NCBI GenBank assembly: GCA_900314125.1
Contig: OMUD01000126.1
Span: forward strand, 1-37,354
DNA: 37,354 bases
Source of the DNA: an uncultured Prevotellaceae bacterium
GTDB lineage: Bacteria; Bacteroidota; Bacteroidia; Bacteroidales; Bacteroidaceae
Reading direction: 5' to 3'
Positions 15,964-25,495 of this stretch are shown here, in pieces. The notes under the pieces are model-generated. The model worked only from the letters and a program-made list of their open reading frames with translations. It ran no database searches and was not told the origin of the DNA. A program made the translations under genes and the position numbers. Every line of letters begins with the position of its first letter. The first letter of the stretch is position 1.

Positions 15964-17907
15964 ATGATAAAAATAACTTTTCCCGACCAGTCAGTTCGTG
16001 AGTATGAGGCCGGAATAACAGGTCTGCAGATAGCAGAAAGTATCAGTCCCCGATTAGCCCAAGACGTCATTGCATGTGGTGTTAACGGTCAGACAACAGA
16101 ATTGAACCGTCCAATTAACGAAGATGCGGAATTCGTACTTTATAAATGGGATGATGAGGAAGGCAAACATGCCTTCTGGCACACTTCAGCCCACTTGATG
16201 GCAGAAGCTATACAAGAGCTCTATCCTGGTACCCAATTTGGAATAGGTCCTGCTATAGAAAACGGCTTTTACTATGACATTATGCCACCAGAAGGAGTAA
16301 AAATTTCGGATGTGGATTTCCCTGTCATCGAAAAGAAAATGCAGGAACTAGTTCAGCGCAAGGAAATGCTTGTGAAATCCAACATTTCCAAGTCAGACGC
16401 TCTTAAATTCTTCGGTGACAAAGGTCAGACCTACAAGAACGAGCTGATAGCCGAACTTGAAGACGGTCAGATTACCACCTATACCCAAGGCAATTTCACC
16501 GACCTCTGCAAAGGTCCTCACTTGATGAGCACAGCACCAATCAAAGCCATCAAGATTCTTTCCGTTGCCGCCGCTTATTGGAGAGGTGATGAAAAACGTC
16601 CAATGATGACAAGAATGTACGGAATCACATTCCCTAAGAAAAAATTATTGGATGAATACCTTCAGAAGTTAGAAGAAGCCAAGAAACGCGACCACCGCAA
16701 AATCGGCAAAGAGATGGACCTCTTCTTTTTCTCCGAACGAGTTGGAAAGGGACTTCCGATGTGGCTTCCAAAGGGCACACAACTTCGCCTCCGTCTTCAG
16801 GACTTCTTAAGAAAAATCCAAAAGAAATATGGCTATCAAGAAGTAATCACACCACATATTGGTGGAAAAAGCCTATATGTGACTTCAGGCCACTATGCTC
16901 ACTATGGCAAAGACTCATTCCAGCCAATCCACACTCCAGAAGAAGATGAGGAATACATGCTCAAACCAATGAACTGCCCTCACCACTGTGAAATCTATGC
17001 GCTTCACCCACGTTCCTACAAAGAACTTCCATTACGCATAGCCGAGTTCGGAACAGTATATCGCTATGAGCAGAGCGGTGAGCTCCATGGACTTACCCGA
17101 GTTCGTTCCTTCACTCAGGACGACGCACACATCTTCTGCCGACCAGATCAAGTCAAAGGCGAATTCCTCCGTGTGATGGATATCATAAGCATTATCTTTA
17201 AAGCTTTGGATTTCAAAGAATTTGAAGCCCAGATATCTCTTCGCGATCCAAGTAATAAAGAAAAGTACATCGGTAGTGATGAAGTGTGGGAAGAAGCTGA
17301 AAGAGCCATTATTGAGGCATGTGAAGAAAAAGGGTTGAATGCCCGCAAAGAGCTTGGCGAGGCCGCCTTCTATGGTCCAAAGCTTGATTTCATGATTAAA
17401 GACGCCATAGGCCGTCGTTGGCAGTTGGGAACTATCCAGGTTGACTACAATTTGCCTGAACGTTTCAAGCTTGAATATACAGGTTCAGACAACGACAAGC
17501 ATCGCCCTGTGATGATTCACCGTGCCCCATTCGGCTCGATGGAACGTTTTGTTGCAGTTCTAATAGAGCACACGGCAGGTCACTTCCCTCTCTGGCTCAC
17601 TCCAGACCAAGTAATTGTGCTTCCAATTTCTGAGAAGTTCAATGACTATGCGCAGAAAGTCAATGCATATTTGAATGCTAATGATGTACGTTCAACCGTT
17701 GACGAGAGAAATGAGAAAATCGGCAGAAAGATCCGCGACAATGAAATGAAACGCATCCCTTATATGCTTGTCGTTGGTGAAAAAGAGCAGGCGGAAGGCA
17801 CTGTTTCTGTCCGCAAACAGGGTCAAGGCGACCAAGGAAGCATGAAATTTGAAGATTTTGCAAAGAAAATCAACGAAGAAGTTCGTCAGATGACAGAAAA
17901 TTTGTAA
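15964..17907 (+). CDS. thrS: Threonyl-tRNA synthetase
   Basis: The class II synthetase charges tRNA-Thr. From ATG 15964 the protein has 647 residues. A TGS domain covers about 1-60. The editing domain has H-T-S-A-H (His73, His77) plus Cys182 and His186, the same numbers as in E. coli ThrRS, which supports this start over the ATG at 15940. The catalytic core has M-N-C-P (Cys338) and the His389 region for zinc, with M-I-H-R-A-P-F-G-S downstream, followed by the anticodon-binding domain. The promoter overlapping 15940 also argues for the later start. It heads the thrS-infC-rpmI-rplT operon. Confidence 0.97.
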   Translation: MIKITFPDQSVREYEAGITGLQIAESISPRLAQDVIACGVNGQTTELNRPINEDAEFVLYKWDDEEGKHAFWHTSAHLMAEAIQELYPGTQFGIGPAIENGFYYDIMPPEGVKISDVDFPVIEKKMQELVQRKEMLVKSNISKSDALKFFGDKGQTYKNELIAELEDGQITTYTQGNFTDLCKGPHLMSTAPIKAIKILSVAAAYWRGDEKRPMMTRMYGITFPKKKLLDEYLQKLEEAKKRDHRKIGKEMDLFFFSERVGKGLPMWLPKGTQLRLRLQDFLRKIQKKYGYQEVITPHIGGKSLYVTSGHYAHYGKDSFQPIHTPEEDEEYMLKPMNCPHHCEIYALHPRSYKELPLRIAEFGTVYRYEQSGELHGLTRVRSFTQDDAHIFCRPDQVKGEFLRVMDIISIIFKALDFKEFEAQISLRDPSNKEKYIGSDEVWEEAERAIIEACEEKGLNARKELGEAAFYGPKLDFMIKDAIGRRWQLGTIQVDYNLPERFKLEYTGSDNDKHRPVMIHRAPFGSMERFVAVLIEHTAGHFPLWLTPDQVIVLPISEKFNDYAQKVNAYLNANDVRSTVDERNEKIGRKIRDNEMKRIPYMLVVGEKEQAEGTVSVRKQGQGDQGSMKFEDFAKKINEEVRQMTENL

Positions 17908-17912
17908 CTTTG
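17905..17912 (+). promoter_or_regulatory. Possible internal promoter box for infC
   Basis: TAACTTTG overlaps the thrS stop codon and matches the -7 consensus; the -33 site reads only TTCG. If active it would give an infC leader of about 80 nt, independent of thrS. Confidence 0.35.
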
Positions 17913-17997
17913 CAGTTGGTTTGCAAAAATCAGTTTACTGAACAGGATGAAAATCAGCAAAAAATCATCATAAACCGAAAAGCCCAAAAATCAGTTA

Positions 17998-18654
17998 ATG
18001 AAATTTGACAAGAAAAAGCAACCCCAGTACAGGGTTAATGAACAAATTCATGTGAAAGAAGTAAGAATTGTCGGAGAAGGTGTTGAGTCTGTAGTCATGC
18101 CAACTCGCGACGCACTTCGTATGGCAGAAGAAAACGGTGTGGATTTGGTGGAGATATCCCCAAACGCAGTCCCTCCAGTCTGCCGACTGATTGAATACTC
18201 CAAGTTCCTTTATCAACAAAAGAAAAAGGCAAAGGAGATGAAGGCAAAGCAGGTGAAAGTGGAATTGAAAGAAATCCGTTTCGGTCCACAAACAGCTGAG
18301 GCAGATTACAATTTCAAGCTGAAACATGCGATTGAATTCCTGAAAGATGGAAATAAGGTAAAAGCCTATGTTTTCTTCAAAGGTCGTTCTATTGTATTCA
18401 AGGAACAAGGAGAAGTATTGCTGCTCCGTTTCGCCAACGATTTGGAAGAAATTGCCAAAGTGGAGAACATGCCTGTGTTGGAGGGTAAACGCATGAGCAT
18501 CATGTTGTCTCCAAAGAAACCTGGTCAGCCAAAGAAAAGTCAGCAGAAGGCTGATGCAGAAAGAAAACTGATTTCGGAAAAAAACAAATCTGCGACACCG
18601 GCAGTTGAGGAAACAGCAACCGCAGAAATCGAAGAGACATCATCAGAAGAATAA
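17998..18654 (+). CDS. infC: Translation initiation factor IF-3
   Basis: IF-3 binds the 30S subunit and checks initiator tRNA and start codon. The protein has 218 residues, longer than the roughly 180 of E. coli. The N-domain starts Y-R-V-N-E-Q-I and includes [10 protein letters not shown]-x-P-P-V-C-R; the C-domain begins after the basic linker ([10 protein letters not shown]) with K-E-I-R-F-G. The last 40 or so residues form a Lys/Ala/Glu-rich tail ending in acidic residues, beyond the usual IF-3 end. The start is a normal ATG, unlike the AUU that mediates autocontrol in E. coli. Confidence 0.96.
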   Translation: MKFDKKKQPQYRVNEQIHVKEVRIVGEGVESVVMPTRDALRMAEENGVDLVEISPNAVPPVCRLIEYSKFLYQQKKKAKEMKAKQVKVELKEIRFGPQTAEADYNFKLKHAIEFLKDGNKVKAYVFFKGRSIVFKEQGEVLLLRFANDLEEIAKVENMPVLEGKRMSIMLSPKKPGQPKKSQQKADAERKLISEKNKSATPAVEETATAEIEETSSEE

Positions 18655-18725
18655 AGACTATAGCATGTGCGTAACGTCCTGGTATATACGTTGCCACAGT
18701 AATTACTAATTTAAACATCAAAAAA

Positions 18726-18923
18726 ATGCCAAAAGTTAAAACCAATTCAGCTGCCAAAAAGCGTTTCAAGCTTACAGGCACCGGAAAGATCAAGCGTCAG
18801 CACGCTTATCACAGTCACATTCTGACTAAAAAGACAAAGAAGCAGAAGAGAAACCTTGACCACAGCGCCATCGTTGTGAAAGCCAACCGCAAACAAGTGC
18901 TCGACCTTCTCGTGCTCCGTTAA
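18726..18923 (+). CDS. rpmI: 50S ribosomal protein L35
   Basis: The protein has 65 residues, the normal length, starting [15 protein letters not shown] and highly basic, as expected for bL35. It lies between infC and rplT in the canonical order, 71 nt after infC. Confidence 0.97.
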   Translation: MPKVKTNSAAKKRFKLTGTGKIKRQHAYHSHILTKKTKKQKRNLDHSAIVVKANRKQVLDLLVLR

Positions 18924-18958
18924 AGATTATCTTTCCAATCAACCAAAAGTTTAACCGG

Positions 18959-19003
18959 ATGTTCAGCATAAAGTTCACGATGAAAATGCCGTGGCGCTGA
19001 CAT
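18959..19003 (+). promoter_or_regulatory. Hairpin in the rplT leader
   Basis: Between rpmI and rplT, 18959-18967 pairs with 18996-19003 (8 bp, one bulged T), and CACG at 18976-18979 pairs with CGTG at 18990-18993 inside it. The structure ends 18 nt before the rplT ATG. L20 represses its own operon in other bacteria by binding mRNA structure, so a regulatory role is possible. Confidence 0.4.
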
Positions 19004-19021
19004 TCAAAAAAAAATCAAATT

Positions 19022-19366
19022 ATGCCAAGATCAGTAAATCACGTAGCATCACGTGCAAGAAGAAAAAAGATTTTGAAGCGCGTCAAGGGTCAATTTGGTG
19101 CCCGTAAGAACGTGTGGACCGTAGCCAAAAATGCTTACGAAAAAGGTTTAACCTACGCTTTTGCCGACCGTCGTCGCAAAAAACGCGAATTCCGCGCACT
19201 GTGGATTCAGCGTATCAACGCAGCAGCTCGCCTGGAAGGCATGTCTTACAGCCAGTTGATGGGAGCTCTTCATAAAGCTGGCATTGAAATCAACCGTAAG
19301 ACTCTTGCCAATTTGGCCATGAACAATCAGGAAGCATTCAAGGCAATTGTTGACAAAGTAAAATAA
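19022..19366 (+). CDS. rplT: 50S ribosomal protein L20
   Basis: The protein has 114 residues, the standard length, with the family start M-P-R-S-V-N[10 protein letters not shown] and the core Y-A-F-A-D-R-R-x-K-K-R-E-F-R-x-L-W-I. L20 binds 23S rRNA early in 50S assembly. It is the last gene of the thrS operon, followed 20 nt later by a strong terminator. Confidence 0.98.
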   Translation: MPRSVNHVASRARRKKILKRVKGQFGARKNVWTVAKNAYEKGLTYAFADRRRKKREFRALWIQRINAAARLEGMSYSQLMGALHKAGIEINRKTLANLAMNNQEAFKAIVDKVK

Positions 19367-19385
19367 TAGAAAATTCTATTATAAT

Positions 19386-19418
19386 AAAAAAGGCAAGACT
19401 TTATGTCTTGCCTTTTTT
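19386..19418. terminator. Bidirectional terminator between rplT and the lipid-kinase gene
   Basis: A 14-bp perfect stem (aaaaaaggcaagac at 19386-19399 with its complement at 19405-19418) and a 5-nt loop, with an A-tract on one side and a T-tract on the other. It can end both the rplT transcript and the opposing one. Confidence 0.9.
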
Positions 19419-19454
19419 ATTGGATTTCTTTCATATATTGAGGATAGTTGAAAC

Positions 19455-20381
19455 TCATGGAATGATCAATGGTATCCTTTCTGGAATTACACTGATTTTG
19501 ATTGGCATCAGCATCTTTTGCTGGATGATTCTTCCATCTAAGCTGACTTTAGCCTTTCCAATATCATTAAAAGCAATATCCCAAATTCTATAAGGATGTA
19601 CATTTTTGTAATTCAGGAATTTTCCTTTCCCCAAAAGCCAAAAACCCTCGAACAATTGCCACCACTCCGGTCTGGTCACCACAGACATATCCAGCATTCC
19701 ATTATAAGGAACAGCGTTTGGCGTTTGTCCAAATCCTGTCGTATTTCCCACACAAACAGACATTACAGTCTCATGCAGATTCTCAGAATCAGTTTTAAAA
19801 GTGAAGTTGAAAGATTTTCTTTGGAAAATCTGACTTATCATCGTAATAATATTTGATATGCGCTGTGAGCCAGTGATTATTTTAGTACTGTTCGACAACT
19901 CTATCAACTTTGCACCCAACCCTACATTAATACAATTCAAAAAGAATCTACGGACTTGTCCATTTGAAGTGTTATAATCACACACACCCAAATCAATCTT
20001 CCTAGTTTTTCTTTTAATGATGGCATCCACAGCTTTCTTATAATCAGCAGGCTGAATTCCCCAGAACTTGGCAAAGTCATTGGATGAACCAGATGGTATA
20101 ATACCAAAAGCAAAGTCCTTGTGTATGAAATCAGCACTCATGATACCATTGATGGAATCATTAAGTGATCCGTCGCCTCCAACCACCACAACAGTTTTAT
20201 AAGCATTATTACAAAGCATTCTGGAGAGACGCTCTACAGACTCATTTCCATCCGACCTCAACAAATCATACGAAACCCCATTCGCCTCAAGGTATTGACG
20301 TATCTTCTTAAGGCGTTTCTTGGATTTAAGGCCAGTTTTCAGACTGCACACAATGCCAATTCTATCTTGTGATGAAGCCAA
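19455..20381 (-). CDS. Diacylglycerol/lipid kinase family protein (DagK/YegS-like)
   Basis: The protein has 308 residues. The catalytic domain shows V-V-G-G-D-G-S-L-N-D near residue 66-75, the nucleotide-binding signature of the DAGK_cat family, and P-S-G-S-S-N-D-F-A-K near 97. A C-terminal beta-sandwich typical of YegS/DgkB follows. The only start for the full domain is a TTG (20379-20381); no in-frame ATG exists between it and the upstream stop. Substrate could be diacylglycerol or another lipid. It lies 49 nt after pfkA and probably ends that operon. Confidence 0.87.
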   Translation of the reverse strand: MASSQDRIGIVCSLKTGLKSKKRLKKIRQYLEANGVSYDLLRSDGNESVERLSRMLCNNAYKTVVVVGGDGSLNDSINGIMSADFIHKDFAFGIIPSGSSNDFAKFWGIQPADYKKAVDAIIKRKTRKIDLGVCDYNTSNGQVRRFFLNCINVGLGAKLIELSNSTKIITGSQRISNIITMISQIFQRKSFNFTFKTDSENLHETVMSVCVGNTTGFGQTPNAVPYNGMLDMSVVTRPEWWQLFEGFWLLGKGKFLNYKNVHPYRIWDIAFNDIGKAKVSLDGRIIQQKMLMPIKISVIPERIPLIIP

Positions 20382-20430
20382 ATCAGGAAAATTAATAATA
20401 CAACAATAGATTACAATTCAAATCGGCCTA

Positions 20431-21408
20431 TTAAATAGACAATTCATCAAGAACTTTTATCAAATTGAGGTTCAATGGTTTATCAGAACGAATTGCGTCG
20501 GTAAATGGGATATAGATGATTTTATCATTCTTAATACCAATCATCACATTCCTCTGCCCATCAAGAATGGCATCAATAGCACCCGCTCCCATTCTTGAAG
20601 CAATAATCCTGTCGCGAGCCGTAGGTGATCCACCTCGTTGCAAATGTCCTAAAATGGACACTCTCACATCGTATTGAGGATATTCCTTCTTCACCCTTTC
20701 TGCATAGAACATGGCACCGCACTTAGGACTTTCGCTCACAATTACAATACTTGAATTTTTGCTTTTCCGAATACCTCGACCTATAAAATGTTCCAGCTGG
20801 TCTGCATCAGTATTGTCTTCAGGAATTATGGCAGCTTCCGCCCCACTTGCAATGGCACTGTTCTGGGCTAAAAATCCGGCATCCCTTCCCATCACTTCCA
20901 CAAAGAAGATACGTTCATGAGAGTTGGCTGTATCCCTGATCTTGTCAACACACTCCACTATAGTGTTCATAGTGGTGTCATATCCGATTGTGAGGTCTGT
21001 GCCATAGAGATCATTGTCGATTGTACCTGGCAGACCGATACAAGGTACGTCATACTCCTGAGCAAAAATTTTAGCGCCGGTTATAGAGCCATTACCACCT
21101 ATAACAACCAAAGCGTCAATGCCCTCATCTGTCAATGTCTTATAGGCTTTCTCACGTCCTTCTGGCGTAGTGAATTCTTTAGAGCGTGCACTCTTTAAAA
21201 TCGTACCACCTCTAGATATGATATTGCTGACACTTTCTGTGGTGAATTCTTTGATCTCATCGTTGATAAGACCATCATATCCACGATAGATTCCTTTCAC
21301 TCTGAATCCTTTGCAGATAGCAGTACGCGTGATAGCCCTGATAGCTGCATTCATTCCAGGAGAGTCACCTCCCGAAGTCAATATACCAATACACTTAATT
21401 TTTGTCAT
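20431..21408 (-). CDS. pfkA: ATP-dependent 6-phosphofructokinase type
   Basis: PfkA phosphorylates fructose 6-phosphate to the 1,6-bisphosphate in glycolysis. The protein has 325 residues, normal for the short bacterial form. Motifs: [15 protein letters not shown] at the N-terminus, P-G-T-I-D-N-D with catalytic Asp131 (E. coli Asp127), V-E-V-M-G-R near 170 and [10 protein letters not shown]. One oddity: the usual G-G-D-G-S reads G-G-N-G-S, so the residue equivalent to E. coli Asp103 is Asn106 (codon AAT on the - strand). The following Gly107 is the residue type linked with ATP rather than pyrophosphate use. It begins 18 nt after the nhaD-type gene. Confidence 0.94.
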   Translation of the reverse strand: MTKIKCIGILTSGGDSPGMNAAIRAITRTAICKGFRVKGIYRGYDGLINDEIKEFTTESVSNIISRGGTILKSARSKEFTTPEGREKAYKTLTDEGIDALVVIGGNGSITGAKIFAQEYDVPCIGLPGTIDNDLYGTDLTIGYDTTMNTIVECVDKIRDTANSHERIFFVEVMGRDAGFLAQNSAIASGAEAAIIPEDNTDADQLEHFIGRGIRKSKNSSIVIVSESPKCGAMFYAERVKKEYPQYDVRVSILGHLQRGGSPTARDRIIASRMGAGAIDAILDGQRNVMIGIKNDKIIYIPFTDAIRSDKPLNLNLIKVLDELSI

Positions 21409-21426
21409 ATATTCAATATATTTTAA

Positions 21427-22782
21427 TTATCCATTAATAAGCCAGAAAACCAACATTCCAGCTCCCCACGCAACCAGCACACGCCAGAAAACATGCCGAA
21501 TATACCATGAAAGCCTCACATTCTGAATATCAATCACCGCATGTCCTGCCAAAGTTCCCACATAGAGCAAACATCCTCCAATAGCACTACAATAAGACAA
21601 CATCATCCAATAGTCACCATTAAGCATGAAAGAAGGATCGGAACCGGTTGTATCACATTGAAAAAGATTCATTCCAGACATCACAAAAGGAACATTATCG
21701 ATTATAGACGACATGAAACCGGTAATGACTCCGTATGCATAAACATTATGGAATGAATCATTTAGCCAGTCTTTTGCAAAATCTAGAGCTCCACATTCAG
21801 TCAAAGCAGCAACACCCAGAGTCACACCAAGATAATACAAAATAATCTGAATACTGATGAATTCTGTGTTTTTGAGATGGTTTCTCCTCACAAACAAAAG
21901 ATTACCATTGATACGATAGGTGAAAACTGATTCCAAAATCCAAATGAGTGCAAGCACACACAACGCTCCGATGAAAGGAGGAAATCCAGTGACGCTATGA
22001 AATGTGGGTATTGACCACAATCCCACGATTCCCACGACAAGCATCGTGATGGTTTGCCATGGTGAAAGCGTGGAATCATCTCCTCTGAACATATTGATGG
22101 TTGTCGATGTCTCAACATTCCCCTTGAGCAAAGTGGACAGGAGCAGATTGAACACACACAATGTGGTGAAAGCAGGAAGGAAAATGCTGGCGGCAAATGC
22201 AGAAGGAGTAACGACTCCCCTCACCCACAGCATCAGCGATGTCATATCCCCAATGACAGTGAAAGCACCTCCCAAGTTCGCCGCCACCAAAATGGTACAG
22301 GCATAGATGACTTTCTGATGATGGTTGGTGACGATCTTACACATGATCGTCATCATAAGGACCACAGTTGTCAGGTTATCCACATTGGCCGAAACAATAA
22401 AAGTAAGCATTGACAGTGCCCATAAAAACCGCTTTCCGCTACGCATTCTCAGCCATTTGTTGAGAGGGTCAAACACTCCATTGTTATTCATGACCTCCAC
22501 AATGGTGTTGGTGGCTATGAGAAAAAGAATAACCTGGCAAGCCTCTGCTATATATTTCATGATGATATTGTCAGCCACAAACTTATGGATAGGCATATCA
22601 TCCAAAAACTCAGGGTGCATCAGATGCAGAAAAGACGACCCCTCAAGCATGTAAACAAGCCAAACGATAACACCAGTGAACATGGCTACAGCACCTCTGT
22701 TGATATGATTGATTTTATCAATACTCATCAACAGATAGCCACCTAAAAGGATTGCAACAATAATAAGTGTTATGACTAACAT
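21427..22782 (-). CDS. nhaD: NhaD-type Na+/H+ antiporter
   Basis: The protein has 451 residues and about 11-12 hydrophobic segments spread over the whole length. It contains S-A-N-V-D-N-L-T-T near residue 133 and A-A-N-L-G-G-A-F-T-V-I-G-D near 167, plus I-D-N-V-P-F-V near 365, all typical of NhaD proteins in the ion transporter superfamily. It would exchange cytoplasmic Na+ for H+ across the inner membrane. It sits between the mltF-like gene (98 nt upstream) and pfkA (18 nt downstream). The exact cation is inferred from the family. Confidence 0.88.
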   Translation of the reverse strand: MLVITLIIVAILLGGYLLMSIDKINHINRGAVAMFTGVIVWLVYMLEGSSFLHLMHPEFLDDMPIHKFVADNIIMKYIAEACQVILFLIATNTIVEVMNNNGVFDPLNKWLRMRSGKRFLWALSMLTFIVSANVDNLTTVVLMMTIMCKIVTNHHQKVIYACTILVAANLGGAFTVIGDMTSLMLWVRGVVTPSAFAASIFLPAFTTLCVFNLLLSTLLKGNVETSTTINMFRGDDSTLSPWQTITMLVVGIVGLWSIPTFHSVTGFPPFIGALCVLALIWILESVFTYRINGNLLFVRRNHLKNTEFISIQIILYYLGVTLGVAALTECGALDFAKDWLNDSFHNVYAYGVITGFMSSIIDNVPFVMSGMNLFQCDTTGSDPSFMLNGDYWMMLSYCSAIGGCLLYVGTLAGHAVIDIQNVRLSWYIRHVFWRVLVAWGAGMLVFWLING

Positions 22783-22810
22783 ATAAACCCCAAATGATTA
22801 AAGCTGTCTG

Positions 22811-22818
22811 CAAAGATA
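22811..22818 (-). promoter_or_regulatory. Candidate -7 box for the nhaD-pfkA-lipid kinase group
   Basis: On the - strand TATCTTTG fits TAnnTTTG and lies 28 nt before the nhaD start. The -33 site is not recognisable. Confidence 0.4.
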
Positions 22819-22880
22819 GGAAAAAATATGATAAATAAAAAATGTGTCAAACAAAGAAAAAGAGTAAAATATTATAATAA

Positions 22881-24140
22881 TCATTGATTTCGGAATTTCT
22901 CCCAGTCTTTCCTGATATAGTTGACATAATTGTAAGTTTCCCCACCTCTGAAATAGCCATATTTCACAACAGGATCATTATAGTAATCAGGATTAGACAT
23001 ATAGAGCACAAATTCATCAACATTGCCCTTCCACACATTTTTATCCCTTCCGCGTTTCTCTGCAAGTCTTCTTGCATCATCCACATGCCCTGGACCGGCA
23101 TTATATGCAGCAAGAGCGAAATTGATTCTTTCATCTGGATTTGGAACCACAGCATAATGTGCCATCAGATTAGCGAAATATCTTGCAGAGGCCTTCACAC
23201 TCTGTTCTGGGTCAAATGCATTTGACACTCCGAATTGCCGGGCCGTTGATGGCATCAGCTGCATCAGCCCCATAGCACCCATCGGAGAAACCGCATTCGG
23301 ATTGAACGATGATTCGTTATAAGCCACAGCGGCAAGCAGATGCCAATCCCACCCACATACAGATGAATATCTCATAAAAAGGGCATCGTAATAGGATATT
23401 TTACCCTTATGAGAATAATTATTAGAAGAATTGTCATAACCCCTTCCACCACGAGAAGCTCCTTCATGATATTGCCCATTCCCAGGATAATCTCCAAAAC
23501 TAGGGATGTCTGGAAAATACTCATCACTGACGTATGCAGTGTATTTTCTACCATCTCTTCCCCCTTTGACTTTGGGCTGTGACATAGCCAGGAGTTTGTC
23601 GGCATGAACATCCAGCCATTTCTTCAATTCGCGTGCCAGATCAGGAGATGATTTTCTTACAGCCCATGCCACATCTCCTTCTGTTCTTATAGAAGGGTCA
23701 CGTTCAACAACCGCTAAAGTGTCGAGAAATCCCTTTATCGTTTTATTTCCACAATATATCACCTCATCTTCAGCTGAATCAACAGGCAAATCATAGGCAA
23801 TCAAATCCCCATCCCCTTCTTTCAGTTTTTCCAACATCTCTCTGACCGAGCGGCAGACGTCAACTCTAGACTTTACCCCGATGCTTTTGGCATATTCGTT
23901 TGCAATCTTATACTGATTTCCGAAATCCTCTCCCCTAAATTCAAAATATGAATCAGGACCATAGAGCGTCAATATAATCATCTCTCCTCCCGCCTGCAGG
24001 TCTGTCAAATCCAAATTAACTTCAGATGAGGAATCCTCATCTCCGAAGACCCCGCGCAGTGATGGTTTCACATCTTCACCGCATGCAACGGCAAAGAGGA
24101 ATATATACAAAAGAATAATATTTTTAAACAGCCTCCACAT
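22881..24140 (-). CDS. mltF: Lipoprotein lytic transglycosylase, MltF-like (SBP + SLT domains)
   Basis: The protein has 419 residues. A signal peptide ends in F-A-V-A-C, so Cys20 is the likely lipidated residue. Residues about 50-185 resemble the periplasmic substrate-binding domain (SBP family 3) of MltF, though divergent, and a low-complexity Gly/Ser segment at about 210-245 links to the SLT domain. The SLT core has A-V-A-Y-N-E-S-S-F-N with catalytic Glu276, then G-A-M-G-L-M-Q-L-M-P-S-T-A and A-A-Y-N-A-G-P-G-H. It cleaves peptidoglycan glycan strands with anhydro-muramic ends. The gene is divergent from galE. Confidence 0.9.
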   Translation of the reverse strand: MWRLFKNIILLYIFLFAVACGEDVKPSLRGVFGDEDSSSEVNLDLTDLQAGGEMIILTLYGPDSYFEFRGEDFGNQYKIANEYAKSIGVKSRVDVCRSVREMLEKLKEGDGDLIAYDLPVDSAEDEVIYCGNKTIKGFLDTLAVVERDPSIRTEGDVAWAVRKSSPDLARELKKWLDVHADKLLAMSQPKVKGGRDGRKYTAYVSDEYFPDIPSFGDYPGNGQYHEGASRGGRGYDNSSNNYSHKGKISYYDALFMRYSSVCGWDWHLLAAVAYNESSFNPNAVSPMGAMGLMQLMPSTARQFGVSNAFDPEQSVKASARYFANLMAHYAVVPNPDERINFALAAYNAGPGHVDDARRLAEKRGRDKNVWKGNVDEFVLYMSNPDYYNDPVVKYGYFRGGETYNYVNYIRKDWEKFRNQ

Positions 24141-24210
24141 CCGTACACTGAAAAAACTTTTACCAGAATTGAAAGAATGTTATTGAAACCTATATATTAT
24201 ATTTACAATG

Positions 24211-24218
24211 CAAAATTA
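24211..24218 (-). promoter_or_regulatory. Candidate -7 box for the mltF-like gene
   Basis: TAATTTTG on the - strand fits the -7 consensus about 70 nt before the start codon. No TTTG is seen at -33. Confidence 0.4.
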
Positions 24219-24282
24219 GTGGATTTTCCATAGAAAAAGGAAAAAAACAAGAAATAATCTTTCAATTAACAAAAATTATATG

Positions 24283-24290
24283 TAAATTTG
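24283..24290 (+). promoter_or_regulatory. Candidate -7 box for galE
   Basis: TAAATTTG is a perfect -7 box; the -33 position (24260-24263) reads TTTC with 19 nt between. This implies a leader of about 65 nt, AT-rich and without an evident hairpin. Confidence 0.55.
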
Positions 24291-24362
24291 GCATTAGTAT
24301 AAAGAAACAGAATTAAGTAACGATAAAACTATAATCATTTATAAAGTATTAACAGAACCACA

Positions 24363-25403
24363 ATGAAAGAAACCATTTTAGTTACAGGTGGAACTGGTTT
24401 TATCGGTTCCCACACCACTGTTGAACTTCAGGAAGCAGGCTACAACGTAGTAATCGTTGATAATCTTTCCAATTCAAGTGCTTCCGTGATAGATGGAATT
24501 GAAAAAATCACAGGTGTCCGCCCAGCATTCGAGCAAGTAGATTGTTGTGATTATGCAGCCTTGGAAAATGTGTTCCAAAAATATCCTGGTATCAAGGGTA
24601 TTATTCATTTCGCCGCCAGCAAAGCTGTAGGTGAATCAGTTGAAAAGCCTTTGCTTTATTACCGCAACAACATCAATTCGTTGATTAACCTTTTGGAGCT
24701 TATGCCAAAATACGATGTGAAAGGCATTATCTTCTCTTCCTCCTGCACTGTTTATGGCCAGCCAAGTGAGGAGAATCTCCCTGTGACAGAAAAAGCCCCA
24801 ATTCAGAAGGCCTTGTCTCCATACGGAAACACCAAGCAGATCAACGAGGAAATCATCCAAGACTATATTCACAGTGGAGCTCCTATCAAGTCCATTATCC
24901 TTCGCTACTTCAACCCAATTGGTGCCCATCCAAGCGCACTTATCGGGGAGTTGCCTAATGGTGTCCCAATGAACCTGATTCCATTCGTCACTCAGACAGC
25001 AATTGGCATCCGGAAACAATTGAAGATTTTTGGCAATGACTATGGCACTCCTGATGGAACCTGTATCCGCGACTACATATATGTGGTTGACCTCGCCAAA
25101 GCTCATGTCAAGGCAATGGCACGTATTTTGGACACTGCTGACACTGACGCTGTTGAAGTCTTCAACATTGGTACCGGTCGTGGTCTGAGTACACTTGAGG
25201 TGGTTGAAGGATTTGAGAAAGCTACCGGTGTGAAACTGAACTGGGAATATGCACCACGTCGAGAAGGTGATATTGAAAAAGTGTGGGGTAACGTTGACAA
25301 AGCCAATAAGGTACTGGGTTGGAAAGCTGAAGCCGATATTGACGATGTGCTCCGCTCTGCATGGAAATGGCAAAAAAAATTGCGTGAGGACGGTATTCAG
25401 TAA
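24363..25403 (+). CDS. galE: UDP-glucose 4-epimerase
   Basis: GalE interconverts UDP-glucose and UDP-galactose using bound NAD+. The protein has 346 residues, the usual length. The N-terminal Rossmann motif is T-G-G-T-G-F-I-G-S-H (about 8-17). The SDR catalytic residues are the Ser cluster at 125-127 and Tyr154/Lys158 in S-P-Y-G-N-T-K. Other family features are F-A-A-S-K-A-V-G-E-S, R-Y-F-N-P-I-G-A-H and D-G-T-C-I-R-D-Y-I-Y-V. It stands alone with its own promoter and terminator and would supply UDP-galactose for glycan synthesis. Confidence 0.96.
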   Translation: MKETILVTGGTGFIGSHTTVELQEAGYNVVIVDNLSNSSASVIDGIEKITGVRPAFEQVDCCDYAALENVFQKYPGIKGIIHFAASKAVGESVEKPLLYYRNNINSLINLLELMPKYDVKGIIFSSSCTVYGQPSEENLPVTEKAPIQKALSPYGNTKQINEEIIQDYIHSGAPIKSIILRYFNPIGAHPSALIGELPNGVPMNLIPFVTQTAIGIRKQLKIFGNDYGTPDGTCIRDYIYVVDLAKAHVKAMARILDTADTDAVEVFNIGTGRGLSTLEVVEGFEKATGVKLNWEYAPRREGDIEKVWGNVDKANKVLGWKAEADIDDVLRSAWKWQKKLREDGIQ

Positions 25404-25420
25404 TCTTTCACTTGCACCAA

Positions 25421-25454
25421 AAAAAAGAGGATGTTGATGAACATCCTCTTTTTT
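25421..25454. terminator. Bidirectional terminator after galE
   Basis: A 14-bp stem (arms 25421-25434 and 25441-25454, core gaggatgt/acatcctc) with a 6-nt loop, flanked by an A-tract and a T-tract. It lies between convergent galE and the nuclease gene. Confidence 0.9.
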
Positions 25455-25495
25455 ATTGCCTTTATCTCAAAGTCAAAGATTGTCATAATATACGA

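Noticed and set aside
24636-25373. 245-codon - strand frame
   Set aside because: It is the mirror of galE and shows no domain of its own.
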